A DNA stretch of 64,000 nucleotides from Ruegeria arenilitoris (GTDB taxonomy: Bacteria; Pseudomonadota; Alphaproteobacteria; Rhodobacterales; Rhodobacteraceae), in contig NZ_WPZO01000005.1 of the NCBI RefSeq assembly GCF_013031355.1, positions 248,001 to 312,000 on the forward strand, written 5' to 3'. A model generated the notes under the pieces. It saw only the letters and a list, made by a program, of their open reading frames with translations. It did not search any database and had not been told where the DNA came from. The translations under genes were made by a program, and so were the position numbers. Every line of letters starts with the position of its first letter. The first letter of the stretch is position 1. This document shows positions 53,596-62,647 of the stretch, piece by piece.

Positions 53596-54336
53596 TTATG
53601 TCCAAGGCATGATGCCGGCATAGGTTTCGCGCGTCGCAACGGTATGCGCCATCTGCGCCAGTGTCGTCAAATCGAAGACCGGTAGTTGCAGTTCTTGCTG
53701 AAGTCGCGCGGCATATGGCGGCAAGTCGGTACATTCCAATACCAACGACCGTATTTCCGGTGATTGATGTTTCAGGCGCCGTGCGGCCTCAAGCACTTCG
53801 GCCTCGATCAGATCGGTATCCATGCGGGTCCGCGTATTCCGCAAGATCACTTCAGCGAATTCGCTGGTGTCCTCCAACCCTTGCACCGCGACGGGAATAT
53901 CAGCCGCTCCGACACCTTCGAAATGCCTCGGTGTCAGTGCTGACGCATCGGCTGTCAGTACACCCACCGGCGCGCTTGCCCCGGTCATGTGAAATGCCAA
54001 AGGCACTTGGATCAGACTGGACGCAAAGACAGGCACGGAAACGGCTGCGGCCAGTTCCTTTTGAAACAAGGCCAGAAAACCACAACTTCCTGTTATGGCC
54101 CGAACGCCCTCAGCCTCAAGCCGTTGGGCGCCCTCAATAAACGGAGCGAGCAACTCAGGCGTCGGGTTGTTCAGCAGAGTCGGGACGGTGATGCCGTCGA
54201 TCATTTCGTACAGAATCGGAAATGGCAGGCTGGACGGATTCTTGATATGCCCCGGCGGTTTTGGGAAATAGCTTTCAAGGCACAAAACCCCAATTGAGGC
54301 CCCGCAGATGTTCTGACCGCCTTCATAAATTGGCAT
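53596..54336 (-). CDS. Aspartate/glutamate racemase family protein
   Basis: 246 aa from the ATG at 54336 (AAGGA 10 bases upstream). The two catalytic cysteines of the family are present: ITGSCGFLALF and LVLECTDLPPY. N-terminal ASIGVLCLESYFP is typical. Could racemise an acidic amino acid or analogue; cysteate, a sulfonate analogue of aspartate, is an attractive candidate given the neighbours, but hydantoin racemase- or maleate isomerase-like chemistry is possible. Confidence 0.85.
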   Translation of the reverse strand: MPIYEGGQNICGASIGVLCLESYFPKPPGHIKNPSSLPFPILYEMIDGITVPTLLNNPTPELLAPFIEGAQRLEAEGVRAITGSCGFLALFQKELAAAVSVPVFASSLIQVPLAFHMTGASAPVGVLTADASALTPRHFEGVGAADIPVAVQGLEDTSEFAEVILRNTRTRMDTDLIEAEVLEAARRLKHQSPEIRSLVLECTDLPPYAARLQQELQLPVFDLTTLAQMAHTVATRETYAGIMPWT

Positions 54337-54364
54337 GGTGCTTAGGTCCTTTCGAATTGGAGAT

Positions 54365-55603
54365 TTAGAAGCGGGCCAGCGAGAATGGATCCAGGTTGAT
54401 ATTTGGGCTGCGACCAGACACGAGGTCCGCCACAAGTTCCCCTGTCTTCGGCGCCATCATCAGGCCGTAGTGGGAATGCCCAAACGCAGTGTAGAGCCCG
54501 TCTTTGCCAGTAAGCCGCCCAATCGCGGGCAAGCTGTCAGGGAAAGAAGGACGTCGGCCCATCCAAAACTGCGCTTCGCCTGTGTTCAGATCCGGCACCA
54601 AGGATTTGGCCTGATCGGTCAGAATCTGTTCTTTTCGTGGGTCGGCAGGGGCATCGACGCTGCCGAATTCAGCCGTGCCAGCAACCCGCAGGCCGCCCTG
54701 CATCGAACTTGCGACGACCTTTGCATCCACATCCATGACCGAATTGTTCAGCACAGCTGAAGGGTTTGGGAACTCAACATGGTAACCCCGCTCGGCCACA
54801 AGGGGCACGGGTAGTCCCAGTGGTTTCAGCAGGTCGGCAGACCACACTCCGGCCGCAAGGACGACATGGTGCGCATTCAACGGGTCTTGCGATGTGGAAA
54901 TTTGCCAGGCGCCATCCTCAGCACGGATCAGATTGCTGACTTCGGCACGCACAAATTCGGCCCCTTGCGCACGCGCTTTTTCGGCCAGAACAGCACCCAA
55001 ACGTCCCGGAGAAGTTGCGCGCGCTTGGCCTTTGATCACGATCGCCGCTTTGAACTCCTCTGACAATGCAGGTTCCAAGCGCCGCAGTTCAGCACCATCG
55101 ACACGTTCCAACTCGCCACCTTTTTCCCGGCGGATTTGATAACCAAGCTCGTCCATGTTGGCTTGGCCAGGGTTGCGGAACGCGTGGATGTAGTAGCTGT
55201 CGGCGATCAGCTGTTCGTGCCCAGTGCCTTGGAGATGTCGACGGTACAGATCAATGGACGGGCGACACAAAATTTCCATCGCATCCGAAACCTCGCGCAC
55301 AGACTTTTCGCCGGACTTACCCAGAAAGCGCAACCCCCACGGGATCATCTTCGGCCAGAATGACGCCCTGACCGAAAGTGCACTTTTCGGGTCCAGCAGC
55401 ATTTGGGGGAGTTTCTTCCAAATGCCCGGGACCGCCTGCGGAATGATCGACCAGGGTGACACCACGCCCGCATTGCCGAACGAGGTTTCCTGCCCCGGGT
55501 CACCCCGGTCTACAAGGCGGACCGGTATGCCCCGCTCTTGTAGAGACAGCGCGCAACAGATGCCGACGATCCCTGCGCCGATGATGGTGACTTGCTCTGT
55601 CAT
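54365..55603 (-). CDS. FAD-dependent D-amino-acid oxidase/dehydrogenase (DadA-like)
   Basis: 412 aa flavoprotein. FAD motif VTIIGAGIVGICC at the N-terminus with acid in RLVDRGDPG; the C-terminal YTAFGHSHYGLMMAPKTGEL motif closes the flavin site. Similar in design to the oxidase of the hydroxyproline cluster at 19474-20712 but clearly a different paralogue. It lies 4 bases downstream from the TRAP permease start region in the same operon and upstream of the racemase; likely oxidises a D-amino acid brought in by the TRAP system. Confidence 0.9.
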   Translation of the reverse strand: MTEQVTIIGAGIVGICCALSLQERGIPVRLVDRGDPGQETSFGNAGVVSPWSIIPQAVPGIWKKLPQMLLDPKSALSVRASFWPKMIPWGLRFLGKSGEKSVREVSDAMEILCRPSIDLYRRHLQGTGHEQLIADSYYIHAFRNPGQANMDELGYQIRREKGGELERVDGAELRRLEPALSEEFKAAIVIKGQARATSPGRLGAVLAEKARAQGAEFVRAEVSNLIRAEDGAWQISTSQDPLNAHHVVLAAGVWSADLLKPLGLPVPLVAERGYHVEFPNPSAVLNNSVMDVDAKVVASSMQGGLRVAGTAEFGSVDAPADPRKEQILTDQAKSLVPDLNTGEAQFWMGRRPSFPDSLPAIGRLTGKDGLYTAFGHSHYGLMMAPKTGELVADLVSGRSPNINLDPFSLARF

Positions 55604-55607
55604 CGTA

Positions 55608-57821
55608 TCAGGCCGGCGACTGGCTGCGATTGCGCGCGATCAACTGGGTGACGATAACTGGCGATGCCACGGCCAGCGCGATCAGGTCAGCGGTCAGGCT
55701 TGGCGCGACGAAGATTACGCCCGCGATTGCCATCAGAATACGCGATAGCAGGTTCAGCGGTTTCAGCCAGTAACCGACTACAGCTGCGGACAGGGCGATG
55801 ACCCCGGCGATACAACTGGTCGCGGTGTAGGTGAACTCCCACAGATTGAACCCGGTTGAGGACACGAACAGCAGAACCGGGGCGTAGACAAAGGCCATCG
55901 GTGCGATCACCTTGCCCAGCCCTAGCGTAAAGGCGGACAGACCGGTTCGGAACGGGTTCGAGTTCGCAATGGCTGCTGCCGCATAAGCCGAGGTGCAGAC
56001 TGGAGGTGTGATCTCGGACACCACGCCGTAATACAGCACGAACAGATGGCTTGCGATCGGCGGAACGCCCAACTGCGCCAGCGCGGGCTGCGCCACAGAA
56101 ACCAACATGATGTAAAGCGCCGTGGTCGGGATGCCTGCGCCCATCAGAATGCAGACGACGGCAATGAAGACCAGCGAGATGAACAACTGCAGGTCTTCCA
56201 TAGCAAACAGCTGGAAGCTGCCGAACGAAATCATGTTATAAAGGTCTGAGGCCAGATTGCCTGCGCCCTGAGTGACCATGAACCCGATACGGAAGCCAAT
56301 GCCGGTTGTGTTGATCACACCGACCACGATGCCAACCGCAGCGGCGGCGGCGCCCACTGCCAGAGAGTATTTCACACCCAGTTCGACCGCCTGCAGCATC
56401 TCAGGCACTTCGATGCGTTTCTGCGGGTTGAGTGTCGCGATTACTGACAGAGCGCAAAGGATGGCGGTCATTGTCAGGTCGAACCCGCCATCCGAGAACT
56501 TCCACAACACAAAGGCCAAGAAGGCCGCAGCATAGATCAGCGTCGGCGGTTGTTTGATGCGCGACATACCGGCGATCACCGCAAGCGAGATGCCGCAGAA
56601 GGCGGACATGAACGGCGTGTAACCAGTGAACAGCACGACAAGCAGGCCTATCAACGGCACGATGTTGGCCCAGCCTTCGGCCCATACGGCCTTGAGTTGC
56701 GGCAGTTGTTCTTTCGCCAGACCCTGCAGGTTCAGCTTGCGCGCCATCAGGTGCACGACCGCGAAGACACCCACATAGTGCAGGATCGCCGGGAAGATCG
56801 CCGCGATCACGATGGTCGTGTAGGGCACCTCGAGGAACTCTGCCATGATAAAGGCCGCAGCCCCCATGATCGGCGGTGTGATCTGGCCACCGGCTGACGA
56901 CGCGGCCTCAACCCCGCCTGCAAAATGGCCGGGGTATCCAAGGCGCTTCATGTTGGGAATTGTCAGCGCGCCGGTCGAAACGGTGTTGGCCACCGAAGAG
57001 CCCGAAATCGTGCCGAAGAAGGCCGAGGATACCACCGACACTTTTGCCGGACCGCCGGTATAGCGGCCCGCCAAAATCGTTGCGTTGTCGATGAAAAGCT
57101 GTCCCAACCCCGTGCGTTGCGCTATCACGCCAAACAACACGAAATGGAACACGATGGTCGAAACAACCCAAAGAGTGACGCCATAGATGCCCTCCTGCGG
57201 GAAGTACATCGACGATACGAAGGTTTTGAAATTCACACCGGGATGCTGAAGCAGACCGGGGAAATAAGGCCCAAGCAGAGCGTATGAGATGAAGACACAG
57301 ATGATCAGTGGCAGCACCCATCCCAAAGTGCGGCGCGCGATGTCCAGCACCAACAGGATGATGATCACGCCCAAAACCACGTCATAGGTGTTGGGGTTGC
57401 CCATTCGAAAGGTCTGTTCTTCGATCCCCAGAAACGGAATGCCACGCCAGGCGAGGCCGACATACAGCGCCGCGATGATCCCCAGGGCCATGAAGACCAG
57501 ATCATAAAGCGGGATGTTGCCAATACGGAACCGGCTGACCTTTAGCGCATAGAGGCTTTTGGCCCCGATGATCGGGATTGTTGCATAGACCAGGATGAAC
57601 AGCAGAGCCAGATAGATGCCCATGTGCCAGTGGTCAGCAGGCAGACCAAACCCGGCCGTGAAAAATTCGTAAAACGCAAAGATCAGGGCGACGACGCGCA
57701 ATACCTTTCCCGCGGTGGGCGTAACTTGCCGTACAGCGGCGCCTTCGTCGAATTGTTCCTCAATGGCGGCCAGTTCTTCGGCCGTCAGTTCGTGGTCATC
57801 AAGTTGCTGGGTCTCGGACAT
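55608..57821 (-). CDS. TRAP transporter permease, fused 4TM/12TM (TAXI type)
   Basis: 737 aa from the ATG at 57821 (GGGAGG upstream). TAXI-type TRAP systems carry the small and large membrane subunits fused, as here. The cytoplasmic N-terminus is acidic (about 1-35), followed by four helices (small-subunit part), then the large-subunit core with the signature region GTISGSSVANTVSTGALTIP and GGQITPPIMGAAAFIMAEF. The family uses a sodium gradient rather than ATP. Its receptor gene is immediately upstream, separated by a strong hairpin. Confidence 0.93.
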   Translation of the reverse strand: MSETQQLDDHELTAEELAAIEEQFDEGAAVRQVTPTAGKVLRVVALIFAFYEFFTAGFGLPADHWHMGIYLALLFILVYATIPIIGAKSLYALKVSRFRIGNIPLYDLVFMALGIIAALYVGLAWRGIPFLGIEEQTFRMGNPNTYDVVLGVIIILLVLDIARRTLGWVLPLIICVFISYALLGPYFPGLLQHPGVNFKTFVSSMYFPQEGIYGVTLWVVSTIVFHFVLFGVIAQRTGLGQLFIDNATILAGRYTGGPAKVSVVSSAFFGTISGSSVANTVSTGALTIPNMKRLGYPGHFAGGVEAASSAGGQITPPIMGAAAFIMAEFLEVPYTTIVIAAIFPAILHYVGVFAVVHLMARKLNLQGLAKEQLPQLKAVWAEGWANIVPLIGLLVVLFTGYTPFMSAFCGISLAVIAGMSRIKQPPTLIYAAAFLAFVLWKFSDGGFDLTMTAILCALSVIATLNPQKRIEVPEMLQAVELGVKYSLAVGAAAAAVGIVVGVINTTGIGFRIGFMVTQGAGNLASDLYNMISFGSFQLFAMEDLQLFISLVFIAVVCILMGAGIPTTALYIMLVSVAQPALAQLGVPPIASHLFVLYYGVVSEITPPVCTSAYAAAAIANSNPFRTGLSAFTLGLGKVIAPMAFVYAPVLLFVSSTGFNLWEFTYTATSCIAGVIALSAAVVGYWLKPLNLLSRILMAIAGVIFVAPSLTADLIALAVASPVIVTQLIARNRSQSPA

Positions 57822-57855
57822 GATGGCCTCCCTGTTTCTTTGGTGCACTTTGAGA

Positions 57856-57883
57856 ATGTGATGCCCCTTTTGGGGCATCACAT
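57856..57883 (-). other. Strong hairpin between TAXI receptor and TRAP permease genes
   Basis: A 12-bp perfect inverted repeat (core GTGATGCCCC-TTTT-GGGGCATCAC) in the 89-base spacer. No T-run follows on the minus strand, so it probably protects the receptor mRNA 3' end after processing. Confidence 0.55.
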
Positions 57884-57910
57884 CTGCAGGTCAGTTCAGT
57901 GAGTGGTGGA

Positions 57911-58915
57911 TTAGAGAAGACCTGCTTCTTTGTAGAACTTCTCTGCCCCAGGGTGCAGCGGAACACCCAACGCCTCGACACCGTCCAGAGCCGTGTCAGG
58001 CGTGATCTGCTTGCCCTTGGCATGGCCGTTATCCAGCAGCTTGCGGGTGTTGTCGTTCCACAGGGCTTTGGTCAGCTCATATACCAGATCGTCCGACAGG
58101 TCCGAGGACACAACCAGCATCGCACTGACCGCAGGGGTCTTGGTTTCGGCGTCGATCCCTTCATAGACACCACCCGGAATGACCGAGGGGATATAGGCCG
58201 GGATGATCTCGTTGATCTTCGCCAGATCTTCGTCCGAGAAGGAATGTAGGTTCATGCCTTTGGTCGAGGACAGCTGAACCATCGCGGCAACCGGCCAACC
58301 GGCGGCATAGAAATAGGCGTCCAGCTGACCGTCGGCCAGACGCTCGGCGCTCTGGCTGTTGTTCAGTTCGGCCTCGTCCATGTTGTCACGGTTCACGCCC
58401 CAAGCATCCAGCATCTGCAGAACGGCAACCTGCGTGCCCGAACCGGCCTGCGCGATGCCAACACGCTTGCCTTCAAGATCGCTTAGATCATTGATCGTAG
58501 CACCGGCCGGCAGAACAAGGTGCAGGTCTTCGGGGAACAGATTGGCCACAATGCGCAGTTTGGGGTGCGGCTTGCCCTCGAACTTACCTTCACCCAGGTA
58601 CATCGAGCGGGTGACGTCCGCCGCAGCCAGACCAGCCTCGAGCTCACCATTTTGCACGGCAGCGTTGTTGAAAACCGACGCGGTGGTCGATTGCGCAATG
58701 GCGATCAGGCCCGGAACGCCGCACTGTCCGCCTTCTTCACACGGGCGCGAGCCCGGAGGGGCAGAGATACCGTTAGCAATGGTGCCGCCGATGGGGAAGT
58801 AGGTTCCGCCTGCACCACCGGTACCAATACGGAAAAAGGTCGGATCCTGTGCCAGCGCGGGCGCGGCCAGTGCGCCCGCCAATGCAAGACCAGCCAAGCT
58901 TTTCACAAATTTCAT
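57911..58915 (-). CDS. TAXI-family TRAP transporter solute-binding protein
   Basis: 334 aa from the ATG at 58915 (GGGAG upstream). Signal peptide about 1-22 (SLAGLALAGALAAPALA). The mature N-terminus FFRIGTGGAGGTYFPIGG is the TAXI hallmark, followed by AQSTTASVFNNAAVQNGELE. Two cysteines in PCEEGGQCG probably form a disulfide. TAXI receptors are thought to bind glutamate-like or small organic acids; here cysteate or another D/L-acidic amino acid is suggested by the enzymes downstream. First gene of the operon, divergent from a LysR regulator. Confidence 0.93.
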   Translation of the reverse strand: MKFVKSLAGLALAGALAAPALAQDPTFFRIGTGGAGGTYFPIGGTIANGISAPPGSRPCEEGGQCGVPGLIAIAQSTTASVFNNAAVQNGELEAGLAAADVTRSMYLGEGKFEGKPHPKLRIVANLFPEDLHLVLPAGATINDLSDLEGKRVGIAQAGSGTQVAVLQMLDAWGVNRDNMDEAELNNSQSAERLADGQLDAYFYAAGWPVAAMVQLSSTKGMNLHSFSDEDLAKINEIIPAYIPSVIPGGVYEGIDAETKTPAVSAMLVVSSDLSDDLVYELTKALWNDNTRKLLDNGHAKGKQITPDTALDGVEALGVPLHPGAEKFYKEAGLL

Positions 58916-58993
58916 TATCATCTCCCTTTTTGGATCGTCGGATTCGGTATGGCCGAATTTCGATCCTGTCAGCGTAATGACAAATTTCATAAA

Positions 58994-59005
58994 AACAAAT
59001 TTGTT
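58994..59005. promoter_or_regulatory. Candidate LysR operator between the TRAP operon and lysR
   Basis: A 12-base perfect palindrome AACAAATTTGTT in the AT-rich 128-base divergent region, with a second related half (GACAAATTTCAT, 58979-58990) 15 bases away. Two related sites about 1.5 helical turns apart fit LysR binding. Confidence 0.45.
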
Positions 59006-59043
59006 ATATTTCACAAAACTAAGGTTTAGCTTATATATTTATC

Positions 59044-60003
59044 ATGAACCTTACGCAGCTCACCGTTTTTCGCGAGGTGATGGAGACCGGCTCTATCTCT
59101 CAAACTGCAAAAAAGCTGAACCGGACCCAGCCCGCGATCAGCCTGGCCTTGAAGAACCTCGAAAAAAGCCTTGGCCTGACACTGTTCGAGCGAAAAGGGC
59201 GGCGATTGGTGCCTGTTCCCGAGGCGCATTACCTTTTGGCTGAAACCACAGGTATTCTGGACCGCCTTGCGACGATTTCCAGCACTATGGAGGGGCTGAT
59301 CAAGGGGCATTCCGGCAGCCTAAACGTCGCTACGATGCCGGGCCCGTCCGCCTTCTTGTTCCCTCGCTTCATAAGCCAGTCAGTCGGTGAAAACCCCGAG
59401 ATACGCATCACACTGTCAACGCGCAGTTCGCCTCAGATCATGGAGCTCGCGGGGACGCAGAACATAGATTTCGGCTTTGCGGATTTTGAACAATCGGCTG
59501 GGAAAGAGCCACAGTATTCCGCCGAACTGATCCGGGCAGATTGTTTTTGTGCCGTCGATCGTGACAGCCCGCTTAACTCTCGCAAGATCATATCCATTTC
59601 CGACCTGGACGGGGTCCCGATGGGGGGATTGCATGATGCGCATCCGTTCCAAAACAAAATTCGGCGAGAGTTTCAGGATGTATCCGCCACCTACAATCCA
59701 ACGGTGACCTGTCAGTATTTTCTACCGTTGATACCCTTTGTGAGCTCAGGTCAGTGTTATTCAATCGTGGATCCGTTAACCGTTGCGACTGAAAGAGAGC
59801 TAAACCTCTCCAACGGAAAGATCGCTTTTTTACCTTTCGAAAAACCGCTCAGATATGAATACGCGATTCTTGAACCTAACCACCGACCACCGTCTCAATT
59901 GGCTTTGAAGATCAAAGCCGGTTGGAAAGCCGAAGTGGTAAAGATGTTGGAAGGGGTGAATGCCAAACCTGATATTGTGGAGATAGATGAAGCGAGTAAC
60001 TAA
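59044..60003 (+). CDS. LysR-family transcriptional regulator
   Basis: 319 aa. N-terminal helix-turn-helix (about 1-60): MNLTQLTVFREVMETGSIS then TAKKLNRTQPAISLALKNLE. The C-terminal ~230 residues form the effector-binding two-lobe domain (LNVATMPGPSAFLFP; GVPMGGLHDAHPF). It is divergent from the TRAP-TAXI operon and probably activates it in response to the imported amino acid. The GC content is lower toward its 3' end. Confidence 0.92.
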   Translation: MNLTQLTVFREVMETGSISQTAKKLNRTQPAISLALKNLEKSLGLTLFERKGRRLVPVPEAHYLLAETTGILDRLATISSTMEGLIKGHSGSLNVATMPGPSAFLFPRFISQSVGENPEIRITLSTRSSPQIMELAGTQNIDFGFADFEQSAGKEPQYSAELIRADCFCAVDRDSPLNSRKIISISDLDGVPMGGLHDAHPFQNKIRREFQDVSATYNPTVTCQYFLPLIPFVSSGQCYSIVDPLTVATERELNLSNGKIAFLPFEKPLRYEYAILEPNHRPPSQLALKIKAGWKAEVVKMLEGVNAKPDIVEIDEASN

Positions 60004-60260
60004 CAGAACTAAATAGCTTTGGCGTTGCAAAACCATATTGATGAGAGGGAATTTCCTCTTCGGATCGATTGCGGTAGGTCAACAAATGTCAGCAATTCCG
60101 TATCAAAGCTATCTGTCGCTTGCCTGCATCAAACTCCCGAATATCCCGGGTCAGCAACCAGATTGAGAGCAGTTGATGGAAATTGCTGCATGTATTTCTT
60201 CTAAACTGCGTAACCTTGGTGGGTTTCCCTCACGGGTTACATTGCCCAAGTCCCGCCCAT
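60004..60260. other. Intergenic region between lysR and mdeB (convergent genes)
   Basis: About 257 bases with no gene seen. An imperfect inverted repeat with GTAACC/GGTTAC ends lies around 60209-60238, but no T-run follows, so I do not call a terminator. Confidence 0.4.
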
Positions 60261-62633
60261 CTATGCACGGTGCAGAGTCCTGCCATGGGTCAGGCCATTC
60301 ACTTTCTCCAGGATAGCGTCTGCATCAATGCAGTGGTGGCGATAAAGATCGCCGATTGTTCCGGTCTGACCAAAATGCTCGACGCCCATGGGGATGGTCT
60401 GATGTCCAAGCACAGCTCCCAGCCAGGAAAGAGTTGCAGGATGGCCATCAATAACGGTGACCAGCTTGCAGTGGGGTGGAAGGTCGGACATCAGGGTTTC
60501 GATGTGAGAGCGTGCCGCTTGATTGCCGCGAGAACGCGCTCGTTGAGCGGCAGTCCAACCGGCATTCAGGCGATCTGCCGATGTCACGGCCAAAACACCG
60601 ATATCGCGACGGCCCTCGCCAATCATACCAGCGGCTTTGATTGCCTCTGGTGCGACGGCGCCTTGATAGGCGATTACAACTTCGCAATTGGGTCCTGGTT
60701 TTCTTAACCAATAAGCCCCATCGATGGCACCTTGGCGGAACTCATCGTCGACACGTTTTCCAGGCTGTTCAATCGGGTTGGTGGTCAGGCGCAGATAGAC
60801 GGACCCTCCGGTTTCATCGCGCAGCCATGTGCGCTCGTCCGGCTGCCCTTCGCCATCGCGCTGCAAGTAGTCGAAGGCCCATTTCAAAATCACTGCCAGC
60901 TCGTCGGCAAAGGCGGGTTCAAAAGCGGCCAACCCGTCCTGGCTCATCCCGATGAGCGGTGTTCCAACGGATTGGTGGGCTCCACCTTCGGGGGCCAATG
61001 TAACGCCCGATGGTGTGCCGACCAGCATGAAGCGCGCGTCCTGATAGCAGGCGTAGTTTAGCGCATCGAGACCGCGGCTTACAAAGGGGTCATAGACGGT
61101 GCCAATCGGGATCAACCGCTTGCCGAACAGGGAATGGGACAGCCCTGCAGCACCCAGAAGCAACATCAGGTTCATTTCGGCGATACCAAGTTCGATATGC
61201 TGTCCTTCCGGCGTGAATTCCCATTTCGCCGTCGAAGGGATCCGGTGCTCAATGAAGGCGTCGGATTGTTCGGAACGGGCAAACAGTTTGCGCCTGTTCA
61301 CCCAGGGACCGAGGCTTGTCGTACCTGTCACATCTGGGGAGGTCGTCACTATGCGCTCGGCCAGTGGGCTGTCGCCTTTTGACAGATCATCAAGGATCTT
61401 GCCAAACGCCATCTGGGTCGAGGTCTCGCGACTGGTGTCGATCTCGATCGACGGCACATCCAGCTTGTCATCAAAATAGCGGCGCGGGCCTTTGGCAAAG
61501 AACGGGGTGCTGGCCAGAAAATCCTTGAGCGCTTTTGGGTCCTGCACTGTCGCAAGCGGCTCCCATTCTTCGCCGTTCGGCACACCCATATGTGACTGCC
61601 ACGCGGCAAATTGGTTATTGTTCATCAGCCCGCCATGATTGTCCTTGTGGCCGGCAATGGGGGTGCCCCATCCTTTAACGGTGTAGGCCAGGAAGCACGT
61701 TGGGCGATCATGATCGATGGCTGCAAATGTGTGGGCCATTGTCTCGACGCAGTTGCCGCCAAGGTTTTCCATCAGGGCCGCAAGTTCCGCGTCCGTGCGT
61801 CGTTCGATCAGAGCGGTCACATCCCCCTGATCCCCCAGATCGTCCATGAGCCGCTGTCGCCAGTTCGCACCACCCATGAACGTCAAAGCGGAGTAGTCCT
61901 GGTTGGGGCAAGCGTCGATCCAATCACGCAGGCGGTTGCCGCCGGGCTCTTCAAAGGCCGCGCGTTGCAGAACCCCATATTTAACACGCACGACATCCCA
62001 ACCGAACGCATCGAAGATTTTCTCGATCCGTTCAAACAGTCCTTCCCGGACGATACCGTCCAGTGACTGTCGGTTGTAATCGATGATCCACCACGTGTTT
62101 CGCAGGTCGTTCTTCCAGCCTTCCTGTAATGCCTCATAGACGTTGCCTTCATCCAGTTCGGCATCGCCTACCAGGGCCACCATGCGCCCCATCGGGGCGT
62201 CGGAGCCCCAGCTTTTGGCCTTGATGTAATCCTGAATGATCGAGGCAAACGAGGTGATCGCGACACCCAGACCCACCGACCCGGTCGAGAAATCAACGTC
62301 GTCGATATCCTTGGTCCGGCTGGGATAACTTTGCACACCCCCGAATCCGCGGAAATTCTCCATCTTCTCGCGCGTTTGATTGCCCATGAGATACTGCATC
62401 GCGTGAAAAATCGGCGAAGCATGAGGTTTGACTGCAACCCGGTCTTCGGGGCGCAAGGCCGAGAAATAGAGCGCAGTCATGATCGATACCATCGAGGCAG
62501 ACGACGCCTGATGACCGCCGATCTTGATCCCATCCACCTTTGGTCGGACATGGTTGGCATGATGGATCATCCAATGCGACAACCACAGCAGGCGCTGTTC
62601 GACGATCTTCAGTTGGGTGGGATCAATGTGCAT
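60261..62633 (-). CDS. mdeB: Thiamine-diphosphate 2-oxoacid dehydrogenase E1 (AceE/MdeB-like), probable 2-oxobutyrate dehydrogenase
   Basis: 790 aa, homodimeric-type E1 related to pyruvate dehydrogenase AceE but shorter than its usual ~890 aa. The ThDP/Mg motif is VALVGDAELDEGNVYEAL with the closing IIDYNRQS; substrate-site histidines and the C-terminal transketolase domain (GAHQSVGTPLIGMSQ) are present. Known: in Pseudomonas the gene next to methionine gamma-lyase, mdeB, encodes such an E1 acting on 2-oxobutyrate. Here it directly follows mdeA with 14 bases between, so the same role is assigned. E2/E3 subunits are not in the window. Confidence 0.9.
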   Translation of the reverse strand: MHIDPTQLKIVEQRLLWLSHWMIHHANHVRPKVDGIKIGGHQASSASMVSIMTALYFSALRPEDRVAVKPHASPIFHAMQYLMGNQTREKMENFRGFGGVQSYPSRTKDIDDVDFSTGSVGLGVAITSFASIIQDYIKAKSWGSDAPMGRMVALVGDAELDEGNVYEALQEGWKNDLRNTWWIIDYNRQSLDGIVREGLFERIEKIFDAFGWDVVRVKYGVLQRAAFEEPGGNRLRDWIDACPNQDYSALTFMGGANWRQRLMDDLGDQGDVTALIERRTDAELAALMENLGGNCVETMAHTFAAIDHDRPTCFLAYTVKGWGTPIAGHKDNHGGLMNNNQFAAWQSHMGVPNGEEWEPLATVQDPKALKDFLASTPFFAKGPRRYFDDKLDVPSIEIDTSRETSTQMAFGKILDDLSKGDSPLAERIVTTSPDVTGTTSLGPWVNRRKLFARSEQSDAFIEHRIPSTAKWEFTPEGQHIELGIAEMNLMLLLGAAGLSHSLFGKRLIPIGTVYDPFVSRGLDALNYACYQDARFMLVGTPSGVTLAPEGGAHQSVGTPLIGMSQDGLAAFEPAFADELAVILKWAFDYLQRDGEGQPDERTWLRDETGGSVYLRLTTNPIEQPGKRVDDEFRQGAIDGAYWLRKPGPNCEVVIAYQGAVAPEAIKAAGMIGEGRRDIGVLAVTSADRLNAGWTAAQRARSRGNQAARSHIETLMSDLPPHCKLVTVIDGHPATLSWLGAVLGHQTIPMGVEHFGQTGTIGDLYRHHCIDADAILEKVNGLTHGRTLHRA

Positions 62634-62647
62634 GGCGGTCTCCGGAT

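Noticed and set aside
60209-60238. Terminator between lysR and mdeB
   Set aside because: The inverted repeat is imperfect and no T-run follows on either strand.
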